27,973 bases of DNA from Elusimicrobiota bacterium (GCA_003153935.1 PMCA01000024.1:1-27973); one strand, 5' to 3'; positions 1-7,062 are shown, numbered from the stretch's first letter. The notes: generated from the sequence alone by a model not told the origin. Program-made: numbers and translations.

Positions 1-518
1 TGGTTACCCGCGCTGCCGGGCAAAGCGTCTGTATCGGCCCTGAAGCTGGCGAGGAAACTGCCGCTGGAATTATACTTGTACACGTACAACTGGCTGCCAT
101 TATTGGGACTGGCTGCTATATAGATATTGCTGCTGCTGTCACAGGCGATCTTGGGGCCGCCGCCATCGACGACTTTGATATCCTCAAATAGTTTGACCCC
201 GGCCGGACTGAACTTGGACATATATACTGCTTCGGTCCCGCTGCGCCAGTCGTTCCAGGCAAAAATAATATTCCCCGCGGCGTCTTTCGCCACTGCCGGC
301 CCTGATTGGGCGCATACTCCGGTTAAAGGAGGATGCAGGAAACTGCTGCCATCTCCCCAGGCCGCGGTCGTTGCCGTCGTGTCCATATATGTAGTGCTGC
401 CGAAATCTTCCGTAAAAGTATTGGTTCCACTCGCCGCCAAAACTACTTTACAGGTTAATAATATGCCTGTGATAACAGACAGTGATGCTTTAATTAAAAA
501 ACGTTTGGATAATAAAAT
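1..518 (-). CDS. Secreted propeller/SBBP-like protein, 3' end outside window
   Basis: This reading frame stays open for about 172 codons and leaves the window before its stop. It begins with a good Sec signal peptide (KRFLIKASLSVITG then ILLTCKVVLA), followed by a segment rich in Thr (FGSTTYMDTTATTAAW) and then by short beta-rich units such as AVAKDAAGNIIFAW and IACDSSSNIYIAA. Units of this kind resemble SBBP/NHL-type beta-propeller blades, so I infer an exported or surface protein; the substrate is unknown. No ATG, GTG or TTG lies near the expected start. A strong Shine-Dalgarno AGGGGG (525-530) sits 6 nt before an ATT codon at 518-516, chosen here as start; the ATT at 521 is an alternative. 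The first in-frame ATG is at 386, after the signal peptide, and would remove it. A promoter and long leader lie upstream (724-751). Confidence 0.68.
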   Translation of the reverse strand, partial: MLLSKRFLIKASLSVITGILLTCKVVLAASGTNTFTEDFGSTTYMDTTATTAAWGDGSSFLHPPLTGVCAQSGPAVAKDAAGNIIFAWNDWRSGTEAVYMSKFSPAGVKLFEDIKVVDGGGPKIACDSSSNIYIAASPNNGSQLYVYKYNSSGSFLASFRADTDALPGSAGN

Positions 519-717
519 AATAGTCCCCCTTTTCAGTGCTTGAAAATTTTATCAAACTGATACTTTTTCTTTGCGTATCATTCTGATCTGACTTTCACTC
601 ACTTACTATGGAGCACTATTCAATTTTCCAACAGGAGAGCCCAAGCCTATTTAGGCATTTTGGCCGCAAATTGGCATAAAGCGCAATTTACCTATTGGTA
701 TGTATTTTATTCAGGAT
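519..717 (-). other. Long, possibly structured 5' leader of the propeller-like gene
   Basis: About 200 nt separate the predicted transcription start from the coding region, much longer than any other leader in the window. It contains a hairpin GCCT-ATTT-AGGC (645-656) that can be extended by CCAA (641-644) pairing with TTGG (660-663) across a 3-nt bulge. A second stem, TGATAC (558-563) with GTATCA (575-580), has an 11-nt loop. I do not recognise a known riboswitch class, and no gene or tRNA is visible here. Confidence 0.35.
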
Positions 718-723
718 ATTAAA

Positions 724-751
724 CTAATAGCAGAAAATCGGATTTTGTCAA
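724..751 (-). promoter_or_regulatory. Sigma70-type promoter with extended -10
   Basis: On the minus strand a perfect -35 TTGACA (746-751) is followed, after 16 nt, by TATTAG (724-729) preceded by TGC, which forms an extended -10. It lies directly after the stop codon of the CARDB gene and would start the long leader of the downstream propeller-like gene near 717. Confidence 0.6.
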
Positions 752-760
752 GCGGTTATT

Positions 761-2290
761 TTATTTTGCGGGGTTTTTGGCCACTTCCTGCCGGAAAATC
801 TTCCAGGCTGGCCCTTCTTTCCTTAAGGTCAGCTGCAAGACAGCCTCACTAACCGTATCATGGGTTCTTTGTTCCCGGAAAGTGCCCTCCAGCTTATAAG
901 TATATATCACCGTGGCCGCGTCCTTGCCGTTAAAACAAATGGGTAGGTCGATCTTGTAAACCCTCTGCAGATCGTCATACTGGCGGAAAATGTCGCTGAT
1001 AACGTAGCGGTATTCCTGCCAGCCATAATCCTTGACATTGGGATTGATGACCACGCACTCAGTGCTGTAGACCGCCAGGTAATTATCGATATTCTTGGCC
1101 ATTTCGGCTTTTTTCAGGTTATCAAGCAGGGTTTCTATGGCCGCGGTGTTATCTTTCATCTCCTGGTCGCTCATAACAGTTATCGTGCACACCGGTGTTT
1201 CCACGGCATAGCGGACAAGGGTATCATTATTCTCCAGGGTCAGTTCCTGTATGGTCTTGCCGGAGTTAACCGTGGCAACGATGCGTACCTTTTTGGTTTG
1301 CGGCTTAAAGGTAAAGGCCACTTCGCCGCTATATGTTTCATTATTGGCCAGTTTCGGTATATCGGCGTACAGGCGGGTAGTTTCCTTACTGTCTTCCACC
1401 GTCACAAGCTCCAATAAGCAGGGACCGGACGCGCCCAAGCCGGCGTTTTTAACCGTAAATTTGATTTTATTGGCTTCACCGGCTGTTGGGGGTACCTTGG
1501 CTAATTCCAGCTTTTCCATAACCAGGTCCGGCAGTATAGATTTTACCAATACTTTGATCTCCTTGCTGTTGTTCACCTGGTTCTGTTCGTTGTACGAAGC
1601 GCTCTGGTTCAGCACCACTTTAACCGTATGTGTTCCCGGCTGGGTAAAAACATAATCCAATGAGTCAGAACTGTTACTGGTGACCGGCAGGTAAACATAG
1701 TAGTTGGTATCCTGGACCTCACGGCCATCTACGTAAAATTTAAGATCAATAGGCGACAGCTTCCCCTGCCCGGCGCTCCAGACCGGTTTAATGGTTATCT
1801 TTTCACCCGTGCCGTAGAATCCTTTAGCAGGCAGCAGATTAATGGCCTCTATGCGAAAATCCGGCGCTTTTGGCGCCAGTAACTGGACGGTGGTGATCAT
1901 GCTGGTTTGGGGGTCGGACTTCAGGTAAAGCTCGACTTTAGCGTACAGCGGCTTGCTATTCTGTGGCAGGTAAACGAATTTTTCGGTTACTTGCCCGGCC
2001 GGTGGCAGGGAGGCCAAAGAGAACTCCTTATATAACCGGCGATAACCGGGAGCTCTCATGTTACCTTCTTCCAGGTTCAGGACCAACTGGTCAGGTCCGG
2101 AAGCGGCGGGACCGGTATTTTTGACGGTAACGGACAATACCGCTTCCTCGTTACTCTGTAACGGCAATGGTTTATCGAAAGCTATATCCGTTACGACCAG
2201 CCCGGCAGTGACCGTACCGGCCATCAGGCCGCCGGCTGCCAGCATAATCCCCGCACAAATTAGTAAACATCCGCTGATTTTCTTAAACAT
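761..2290 (-). CDS. Secreted CARDB-repeat protein with C-terminal NTF2-like domain
   Basis: The 509-residue product has a signal peptide (about 1-29, MFKKISGCLLICAGIMLAAG...). Three Ig-like units of the CARDB/adhesion type follow. They are recognisable by hallmarks such as LSVTVKNTGPAASGP near 52-66 and IKFTVKNAGLGASGP near 278-292, with a more diverged unit between them and the recurrent pattern of conserved N and G residues. The last 125 or so residues (AAIETLLDNLKKAEMAKN to the end) look like a SnoaL/DUF4440-type NTF2-like fold. CARDB units usually mediate surface or matrix interactions; the ligand here is unknown. The start at 2290 is chosen because AAAGGA lies just upstream and the signal peptide begins there. 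The in-frame ATG at 2335 falls inside a hairpin and adds 15 non-signal residues. No clear promoter of its own is visible. Confidence 0.8.
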   Translation of the reverse strand: MFKKISGCLLICAGIMLAAGGLMAGTVTAGLVVTDIAFDKPLPLQSNEEAVLSVTVKNTGPAASGPDQLVLNLEEGNMRAPGYRRLYKEFSLASLPPAGQVTEKFVYLPQNSKPLYAKVELYLKSDPQTSMITTVQLLAPKAPDFRIEAINLLPAKGFYGTGEKITIKPVWSAGQGKLSPIDLKFYVDGREVQDTNYYVYLPVTSNSSDSLDYVFTQPGTHTVKVVLNQSASYNEQNQVNNSKEIKVLVKSILPDLVMEKLELAKVPPTAGEANKIKFTVKNAGLGASGPCLLELVTVEDSKETTRLYADIPKLANNETYSGEVAFTFKPQTKKVRIVATVNSGKTIQELTLENNDTLVRYAVETPVCTITVMSDQEMKDNTAAIETLLDNLKKAEMAKNIDNYLAVYSTECVVINPNVKDYGWQEYRYVISDIFRQYDDLQRVYKIDLPICFNGKDAATVIYTYKLEGTFREQRTHDTVSEAVLQLTLRKEGPAWKIFRQEVAKNPAK

Positions 2291-2321
2291 AATCATCCTT
2301 TTACCTAATTTGAATTCCATT

Positions 2322-2355
2322 AAATTAGGGGACATAATAAAATGTCCCCTAATTT
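2322..2355. repeat. Perfect 14-bp inverted repeat (hairpin), REP- or terminator-like
   Basis: AAATTAGGGGACAT (2322-2335) and its exact reverse complement (2342-2355) enclose a 6-nt loop. The element lies between the 62-residue membrane protein gene and the CARDB gene. On the minus strand no free U tract follows the stem, so it is not a textbook terminator for the upstream gene. A short T-run on the plus strand is part of the arm end. It may be an interspersed REP-like palindrome or a transcript-end stabiliser. Confidence 0.7.
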
Positions 2356-2380
2356 TATAAAAATCAAACCTGAAGAAAAT

Positions 2381-2569
2381 TTAAGCTTTTGGCTTAGTTA
2401 ATTCCATAAGTGAAAAAGCAATCGAGAAAACTAACGCACAGATCGTGAATTGGCCGTAGGCCTTGACCGAGAAACCGAGCATCATGGAATCTTTCATTGG
2501 TGCCGCTATCATTGACGCCACAAATCCCACAAAAGCAAGAGCAATGAACACTTCTGACCATCTTTTCAT
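2381..2569 (-). CDS. Small two-helix membrane protein, unknown
   Basis: The 62-residue product has two hydrophobic segments (about 7-24 and 40-57) joined by a short polar loop containing PMKDSMM, and a basic C-terminus (LTKPKA). I do not recognise a family. A Shine-Dalgarno AGGGGG lies 9 nt before the ATG. A promoter (2624-2652) and an inverted repeat (2597-2616) lie upstream, so it appears to be a separate transcription unit after the tol operon. A second frame overlapping this stretch (2394-2633) is Cys- and His-rich, lacks a Shine-Dalgarno, and is rejected. The protein could be a small envelope-stress or Tol-associated factor, but nothing shows this directly. Confidence 0.7.
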   Translation of the reverse strand: MKRWSEVFIALAFVGFVASMIAAPMKDSMMLGFSVKAYGQFTICALVFSIAFSLMELTKPKA

Positions 2570-2596
2570 TCCGGTTACCCCCTTTTTCTAAGATCA

Positions 2597-2616
2597 TGTT
2601 CACCATATTATGAACA
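2597..2616. promoter_or_regulatory. Operator-like palindrome
   Basis: TGTTCA (2597-2602) and TGAACA (2611-2616) form a perfect inverted repeat around an 8-nt centre. The site covers roughly +1 to +20 of the predicted transcript of the 62-residue membrane protein, a typical place for a repressor operator. It could instead be an RNA stem. Confidence 0.4.
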
Positions 2617-2623
2617 CAAGGCC

Positions 2624-2652
2624 AGTATAGCAAAAACCTTTTATGCTGTAAA
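2624..2652 (-). promoter_or_regulatory. Sigma70-type promoter of the small membrane protein
   Basis: On the minus strand, TTTACA (2647-2652) and TATACT (2624-2629) are separated by 17 nt, each one base from consensus. The pair lies in the gap between the tolR stop codon and the 62-residue membrane protein. A short hairpin ATGCT-TTAC-AGCAT overlaps the -35 region and could weakly end tol transcripts. Confidence 0.6.
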
Positions 2653-2661
2653 GCATTTTTT

Positions 2662-3066
2662 CTATTTTTCTATTTCCGTGGCTATCGCCAGCTTATCTAC
2701 CCCGCACTGTTTGGCAATATCCATCGCCTTGACCACGGTACCATGCAGGACGTTCTTGTCCGCCTTGATCACTAACAGCCGGTCCTCTTTGGAAGCCATT
2801 CTGCTCTTCAGTTCCTGCGGTAAAGTGGCCAGGAATACTTTCTTTTCATTTAAATAATACTGGTTATCGCTGGTAATGGTCAAAACCAGCTGTTTTTCCA
2901 TCTGCATGGGGCTGACCATCACTTTGGGCAGGTTGACCTTGATCCCAGACTGCAGGAACAACGGGGTAGTGATCATAAAGATGATCAAAAGCACCAGGAT
3001 GACGTCGGTGAACGGCGTAATATTGATCTCCGCCACCAATCTTTGGCTGCGTGGCCGCCTTTTCAT
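2662..3066 (-). CDS. tolR: TolR/ExbD-family proton-channel subunit
   Basis: TolR/ExbD proteins are single-span inner-membrane subunits that, with TolQ, use the proton-motive force to energise TolA or TonB. The 134-residue product has a basic N-terminus, then INITPFTDVILVLLIIFMIT (residues 14-33), where Asp21 matches the conserved proton-carrying aspartate of TolR/ExbD. A periplasmic domain with the expected beta-alpha pattern follows (VLTITSDNQYYLNEK). The length is normal for the family. Its ATG overlaps the tolQ stop as ATGA, implying translational coupling. TolR rather than ExbD is preferred because tolB, pal and cpoB are in the same operon; sequence alone does not separate the two. Confidence 0.92.
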   Translation of the reverse strand: MKRRPRSQRLVAEINITPFTDVILVLLIIFMITTPLFLQSGIKVNLPKVMVSPMQMEKQLVLTITSDNQYYLNEKKVFLATLPQELKSRMASKEDRLLVIKADKNVLHGTVVKAMDIAKQCGVDKLAIATEIEK

Positions 3067-3692
3067 TTTGGCTCCGCGTAAAGCAGGTCGATCAGTTCAG
3101 AAGCGCACACTTCCATGTCCGCCACGAAATTATCTATCTTCCTGATGAAGAAATTATAGCCGACGACCGCGGGGATGGCTACTGCCAGTCCGGTCGCGGT
3201 GCTGACCAGGGCCTCGGAGATACCGGCGATGACTACATTGATGCCCCCGGAGCTGGCCAGGGAAATATCATGAAAGGCCCTGATGATACCGATCACTGTA
3301 CCGAATAAACCGATATAAACCGCCGTACTGCCGATGGTGCCCACTATACTGGTAAACCGTTCCAGCTTGATGGTCTCAATGGTGATCTCCCTCTCCATGG
3401 CCTGTGAAATGATCCTTTCGTTGCTGCCATGCAGGAGTAATCCCGCCCGGGCCACCTGGGAGAACGGGGCATCGGTGCTCTGGCAAATAGCCAGACTGGA
3501 GTTGAAATTATTTTTTTTCAGTTCCGGCTTCAATCTGGCTATGAAATCAGCCCTTTTTATCCGGGACCGCTTCCGGTAATAAATGAATCTTTCCAGCATG
3601 ACAGCCAGCGATATCACCGAACACAACAACAGCACGTACATGGCTATACCGCCGGTTTGGAATATGACCCAAATGGACTTTCCGTTGAACAT
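3063..3692 (-). CDS. tolQ: TolQ/ExbB/MotA-family proton channel
   Basis: TolQ forms the pentameric inner-membrane channel around TolR and powers the Tol-Pal system during cell constriction and outer-membrane maintenance. The 209-residue protein has three hydrophobic segments (about 13-34, 115-137 and 158-180). The family core STAVYIGLFGTVIGIIRAF (122-140) and the ISEALVSTATGLAVAIP stretch (158-174) are clear. The start has an excellent AGGAGG 7 nt upstream. A small inverted repeat (3706-3720) precedes it, after tolB. The gene follows tolB rather than leading the operon as in proteobacteria. ExbB is the alternative name; the context favours TolQ. Confidence 0.92.
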   Translation of the reverse strand: MFNGKSIWVIFQTGGIAMYVLLLCSVISLAVMLERFIYYRKRSRIKRADFIARLKPELKKNNFNSSLAICQSTDAPFSQVARAGLLLHGSNERIISQAMEREITIETIKLERFTSIVGTIGSTAVYIGLFGTVIGIIRAFHDISLASSGGINVVIAGISEALVSTATGLAVAIPAVVGYNFFIRKIDNFVADMEVCASELIDLLYAEPK

Positions 3693-3705
3693 CAGTTATC
3701 CTCCT

Positions 3706-3720
3706 AGGTGTAGGACACCT
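3706..3720. repeat. Short hairpin before tolQ
   Basis: AGGTGT (3706-3711) and ACACCT (3715-3720) can pair around a 3-nt loop in the tolB-tolQ gap, right next to the AGGAGG Shine-Dalgarno of tolQ. It could modulate tolQ translation or processing. The stem is only 6 bp, so it may be chance. Confidence 0.35.
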
Positions 3721-3722
3721 TG

Positions 3723-5039
3723 CTACTCCTGCTTGAGCGACCAGTCCGGCGTAGAAATATTCCCTTTAAACTGGTCGGCCAATTCTCCGGGGAACAGGGG
3801 CCTCTGGTTGGAACCGTCATTGTTCATTATATATAGCTGGCTTTTACCGTTACGGTTACTGACGAATGCTATGAACCGCCCATCCGGGGACCAACTGGGG
3901 TTTTCATTGCGTCCGGAACCGCTGGTCAGCTGCTGCTGAAAATTACCGTTGACATCCGTGGTATAGATATTGATCTCGTTCTTAACCCGGACCACGTAGG
4001 CGATGCGTTCGCCGGTCGGGGACCAGGCCGGGGAGTCCACATAATTGTTATTATAGACCAGGCGGCGCACGTTAACTCCGTCACTGTCGGTCACGTACAA
4101 TTGGGGCGCGCCCGAACGATCGCTGATGAAAACGATATCGCTGTTGGAGGGTGACCAGCTGGGTGACGAATCTATGGCCCGGGAGCCGGTCAGCCGCCGG
4201 ATCACTGCTCCCGCCGGGGTCATGATATAGATATCCGGATTACCGTCCTTGCTCAGTACCACCGCCAGGTATTTGCCGTCATTGGAGAACCTGGCCATGG
4301 AATTAAGCCCCTGGCAGCTACTTAAAGTCCGCCGCCCCGAACCGTCCTCATTGACAATATACAAGTCAGGATTGCCGGCTTTATAGGAAGTATAGGCTAT
4401 CTTTTTAGCGTCGGCGGTCCAGCGCGGCAGCAGCACCAGCGAGTTCTCATTGGTTATCTTATGGAACCCGTAGCCGTCATAGTCCACCGCGTAAACCTCT
4501 TTGTCACCTTTCAAGTCGCCGGTAAAGCAGATCTTGGTCTCAGCAATGCCTTTTTCACCGGTGTAGCGGTAGATGATTTCGTCGCTGAAATTATGGATGG
4601 TGCGGCGAAAAATATCCTTATTGGCCTTATATCTGATCCCCACTATCCTGACCTGGCTATCCGCGTCGTAAAGATAGCATTCTATTTCAACTTTATCACC
4701 GGTGACCGTGATCTTGCCGTTGACCAGGGCGTCAATGCCCAGGCTGCCCAACTCCTTCAGGTCGACATTGAGCTTCTGCAATTTTTGATTATCCCCTATC
4801 TCTACCTGGCTGAAATAGCCGGAGAGATTGAGGTCGTTCTTTAAGATGGCGGCTACCTGCCCCCCCCAATTATCTTCGAAATCCGGTCCGCTGTACAGGA
4901 AATCGGCCACGGCTATATTGATCTTGCGGGATTCAAACCGGGAAATATCGATATTGACATCGCGCGCTCCAGCCGGCCAGATCATGGCCAAAGACCAGAT
5001 CATTGTTATCAGGGAAACCAATTTAATTTTCATCTTCAT
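3723..5039 (-). CDS. tolB: Tol-Pal periplasmic beta-propeller protein TolB
   Basis: TolB is the periplasmic partner of Pal and TolA. The 438-residue protein has a signal peptide (about 1-25, ending WPAGA), and the N-terminal TolB domain (about 28-160, starting DVNIDISRFESRKINIAVAD). A six-bladed propeller follows, built from PD40 repeats with diagnostic WSPDGRFIAFVSNRNGKSQL- and NDGSNQR-type segments. The length fits the family. The start directly abuts the tolA stop (TAA then ATG) with GAGG 5 nt upstream; a second Met at codon 3 is possible. The operon position between a TonB-like gene and tolQ supports the assignment. Confidence 0.95.
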   Translation of the reverse strand: MKMKIKLVSLITMIWSLAMIWPAGARDVNIDISRFESRKINIAVADFLYSGPDFEDNWGGQVAAILKNDLNLSGYFSQVEIGDNQKLQKLNVDLKELGSLGIDALVNGKITVTGDKVEIECYLYDADSQVRIVGIRYKANKDIFRRTIHNFSDEIIYRYTGEKGIAETKICFTGDLKGDKEVYAVDYDGYGFHKITNENSLVLLPRWTADAKKIAYTSYKAGNPDLYIVNEDGSGRRTLSSCQGLNSMARFSNDGKYLAVVLSKDGNPDIYIMTPAGAVIRRLTGSRAIDSSPSWSPSNSDIVFISDRSGAPQLYVTDSDGVNVRRLVYNNNYVDSPAWSPTGERIAYVVRVKNEINIYTTDVNGNFQQQLTSGSGRNENPSWSPDGRFIAFVSNRNGKSQLYIMNNDGSNQRPLFPGELADQFKGNISTPDWSLKQE

Positions 5040-5759
5040 TTAATCCTCGTGTTTGTATTCAAAACCGAAATGCACCAACAAAGATTCCTCTTCATAATCA
5101 TCGGGCAATTTCGGGAACGGATCGGACAAGAGTACCGCCCGCAAGGCTGTTTGGTCCAGATAGGCTATACCCGAAGATTTTTCTACAGAAGCATCCTGCA
5201 CTTGCCCATCCCTGGCTATCTTGAAAGAAACGACAACTTTCTCATGAACCGGATTTTCGTATTTAAAGTTCCAATTGCCGCTGACCTTCTTTTGGATAAT
5301 ATTCAAATAATACAGATAGGGGAAATCCGATACCTCCGGCACCACGGTAGTGGATTGGCCGCCTGTCCCCGGGACGGTGCCCGCGGTGTTATTTACGGTA
5401 TTGGCTACAGGTTTACTGTCAGGCATAGCCGGCGCTGCCAGGCTAACCGGGGCCGGGGCCGGTTCTTTGGCCTTGATCTTGGTCTTGGTCTTGGGCTTTG
5501 GTTTCTCCTTGCCCTTGATCACTATTTTATTCTTGTTTACGGGTTTGGCGATCTCTTCTTTTTTAAATTCCGAATGATTAGCGCTGGCGACCGGAGCCGG
5601 AGCCGCCGGACCGGGCACACCCACCAATTCCACCGGCGTGGCGACCCAGTAATTTATCCGGCGGGCGTGAAAACCGCGGGTCAACGCCATAAAAACTATA
5701 AAGTGGACTATGAGCGACAGCAGCAACGCTTTCTTAAAACTAATTTCCCACGCTATCAT
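5040..5759 (-). CDS. tolA: TolA/TonB-like energy-transducing protein
   Basis: The 239-residue protein has one N-terminal membrane anchor (about 11-28, with the SxxxH-type SLIVHF motif found in TonB/TolA anchors). A Pro/Lys/Ala-rich periplasmic spacer follows (about 50-115, including KPKPKTKTKIKAKEPAP). The C-terminus is a TonB-like domain (about 145-235: NWNFKYENPVHEKVVVSFKI, then GQVQDASVEKSSGIAYLDQT). It should link the TolQR motor to TolB/Pal at the outer membrane. The domain is closer to TonB than to E. coli TolA III, and the long TolA helical domain II is absent, so the symbol rests on operon context. The start overlaps the end of cpoB by 20 nt, suggesting coupled translation. Confidence 0.85.
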   Translation of the reverse strand: MIAWEISFKKALLLSLIVHFIVFMALTRGFHARRINYWVATPVELVGVPGPAAPAPVASANHSEFKKEEIAKPVNKNKIVIKGKEKPKPKTKTKIKAKEPAPAPVSLAAPAMPDSKPVANTVNNTAGTVPGTGGQSTTVVPEVSDFPYLYYLNIIQKKVSGNWNFKYENPVHEKVVVSFKIARDGQVQDASVEKSSGIAYLDQTALRAVLLSDPFPKLPDDYEEESLLVHFGFEYKHED

Positions 5760-6483
5760 GAGCCGTTTCCAATTCTTTCTTCTTGGCTGTGGCCAGTTTC
5801 GCCGTATCCGAATCCGGATATTCCTTGCTTATAGCTTCCAGACTTTTCAAGGCTTCGGCTTTTTGTCCCAACGCGTACTGGGACAAAGCGATCTTAAGCT
5901 TAGCGGTGGGTATCTTCTCGCTTTGCCCGTAGTTGGCGATCACCTTATCGAATTCCGCAACGGCCTGGTCATATTTCTTAAGATTGTAGAAGCATTCGCC
6001 GATCCAGTACTGGGCGTTACCGGTCAAGGTGCCGGACGGATATTTCTGCAGGTACTCGCGGAACTCCAATATCGCCAGGTCAAAATTACCCTTGTTATAA
6101 TCAGTATAAGCGGTTTGGTACAGAGTCTCCGACGAAACCGTGAATTCGGCGGTGGTCCGGTCCTCCAGGGCCTTCATCCGGGCGTTGAGACCGGTTTCCA
6201 GTGTATCGATCCGCAGGTTGTTCTTACTTATCTTGTCGTTGTTCTCATCAAGCTTGGCATCCAATTTCTGCAGGGTCAGGTCGATATCATCCATCTTGGC
6301 GCCGATATCCGCCTGCCCTAGCTTTATCTTGGACGTGGATTTATTCACACCCTGTTCCATGTTAGCTACCCGGTCCTGCAAGGAGGACAGGTCCTCCTTC
6401 ATGGTCAGCATTTCCTCGCGGGTGGCAAAACACCCGGTAAGGAAAACCAATCCGGCTCCGAGGATCAACAATCGAATGTTCAT
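5740..6483 (-). CDS. cpoB: CpoB/YbgF-like coiled-coil TPR lipoprotein
   Basis: CpoB coordinates cell-wall synthesis with outer-membrane constriction through the Tol machinery. The 247-residue product has a lipobox LTGC with the acylation cysteine at 18, a coiled coil (about 22-105, with LQDRVANMEQ and LQKLDAKLDENNDK heptads), and a TPR domain (about 120-240). The TPR domain includes the family hallmarks YNKGNFDLAILEFREYLQKY and AQYWIGECFYNLKKYDQAVA. The order coiled coil then TPR is that of YbgF. E. coli CpoB is soluble; this one is predicted to be lipid-anchored. AGGGGAG lies just before the ATG, and the gap to pal is 15 nt. Confidence 0.9.
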   Translation of the reverse strand: MNIRLLILGAGLVFLTGCFATREEMLTMKEDLSSLQDRVANMEQGVNKSTSKIKLGQADIGAKMDDIDLTLQKLDAKLDENNDKISKNNLRIDTLETGLNARMKALEDRTTAEFTVSSETLYQTAYTDYNKGNFDLAILEFREYLQKYPSGTLTGNAQYWIGECFYNLKKYDQAVAEFDKVIANYGQSEKIPTAKLKIALSQYALGQKAEALKSLEAISKEYPDSDTAKLATAKKKELETAHDSVGN

Positions 6484-6498
6484 AACTCTCCCCTGATA

Positions 6499-7062
6499 TT
6501 AGTTAGCGGCTACGACAAAGTGCGCCCTTCTGTTCTTGGCCCAGGCCGTTTCATCATGACCCGGATCAAGCGGTTTTTCCTTGCCGTAACTGATGGTAAA
6601 AACCCGCGCTGAGTCGATACCGGCGATAACCAGGTAATTGCGCACCGCAGTGGCTCTTTTTTGTCCCAGGGCCAGGTTATATTCAACCGTGCCGCGCTCG
6701 TCGCAATTTCCCTGTACCTGGATTATTAATTTAGGATTGTTTTTCAACACTGCCACGCTTTTAGCCAGGACTCCCTTGGTTTCTTCAGTCAGGTTATACT
6801 TATCAAATTCAAAATAAACATCGGGAAGGTCCATATTGGTAGCTTCGACAAAATTCATGCCCCGAGCGCTGGTCTCAGGCTGTATCTTGGCCTGTTCCAT
6901 GGCGGATTCGACGGGTACAGTTTCTTCTTCGGCAGGTTGCGGGTTTTGGACCGCAGGCTTGTTTTCAGCCGAAGGGGCTACTGTTTTCTTGGGCGCGCAG
7001 GCGCTGACCGCCAGTAATAACGCCAACAAAGACAAAGAACTTATCCATAATCTCTTTTTCAT
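6499..7062 (-). CDS. pal: Peptidoglycan-associated lipoprotein Pal
   Basis: Pal anchors the outer membrane to peptidoglycan and binds TolB. The 187-residue protein has a lipoprotein signal (LAVSAC, Cys22), a Pro/Glu-rich linker (about 25-65), and an OmpA-like domain (about 80-185). Within it VYFEFDKYNLTEET, GNCDERGTVEYNLALGQKRA and AKNRRAHF carry the usual peptidoglycan-contact residues (Asp121, Arg136, Arg178-179 region). It is the first gene of the tol operon, with a perfect AGGAGGT ribosome site and a strong promoter at 7105-7132. A high-expression start suits an abundant structural lipoprotein. Confidence 0.95.
   Translation of the reverse strand: MKKRLWISSLSLLALLLAVSACAPKKTVAPSAENKPAVQNPQPAEEETVPVESAMEQAKIQPETSARGMNFVEATNMDLPDVYFEFDKYNLTEETKGVLAKSVAVLKNNPKLIIQVQGNCDERGTVEYNLALGQKRATAVRNYLVIAGIDSARVFTISYGKEKPLDPGHDETAWAKNRRAHFVVAAN

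Noticed and set aside
127-543. 138-codon plus-strand frame near the window start
   Set aside because: The minus-strand frame in the same place encodes a signal peptide and propeller-like repeats after a good Shine-Dalgarno; the plus frame has no recognisable features.
519-717. Cyclic-di-GMP-type riboswitch in the long leader
   Set aside because: The conserved GGCAAACC- and ACGCAAAGCC-like segments of that class are absent; only generic stems are visible.
2394-2633. 79-codon minus-strand frame overlapping the 62-residue membrane protein
   Set aside because: It has a Cys/His-rich, non-membrane sequence, no ribosome site, and its start lies in the predicted promoter/operator. The overlapping frame has a Shine-Dalgarno and two clear membrane helices.
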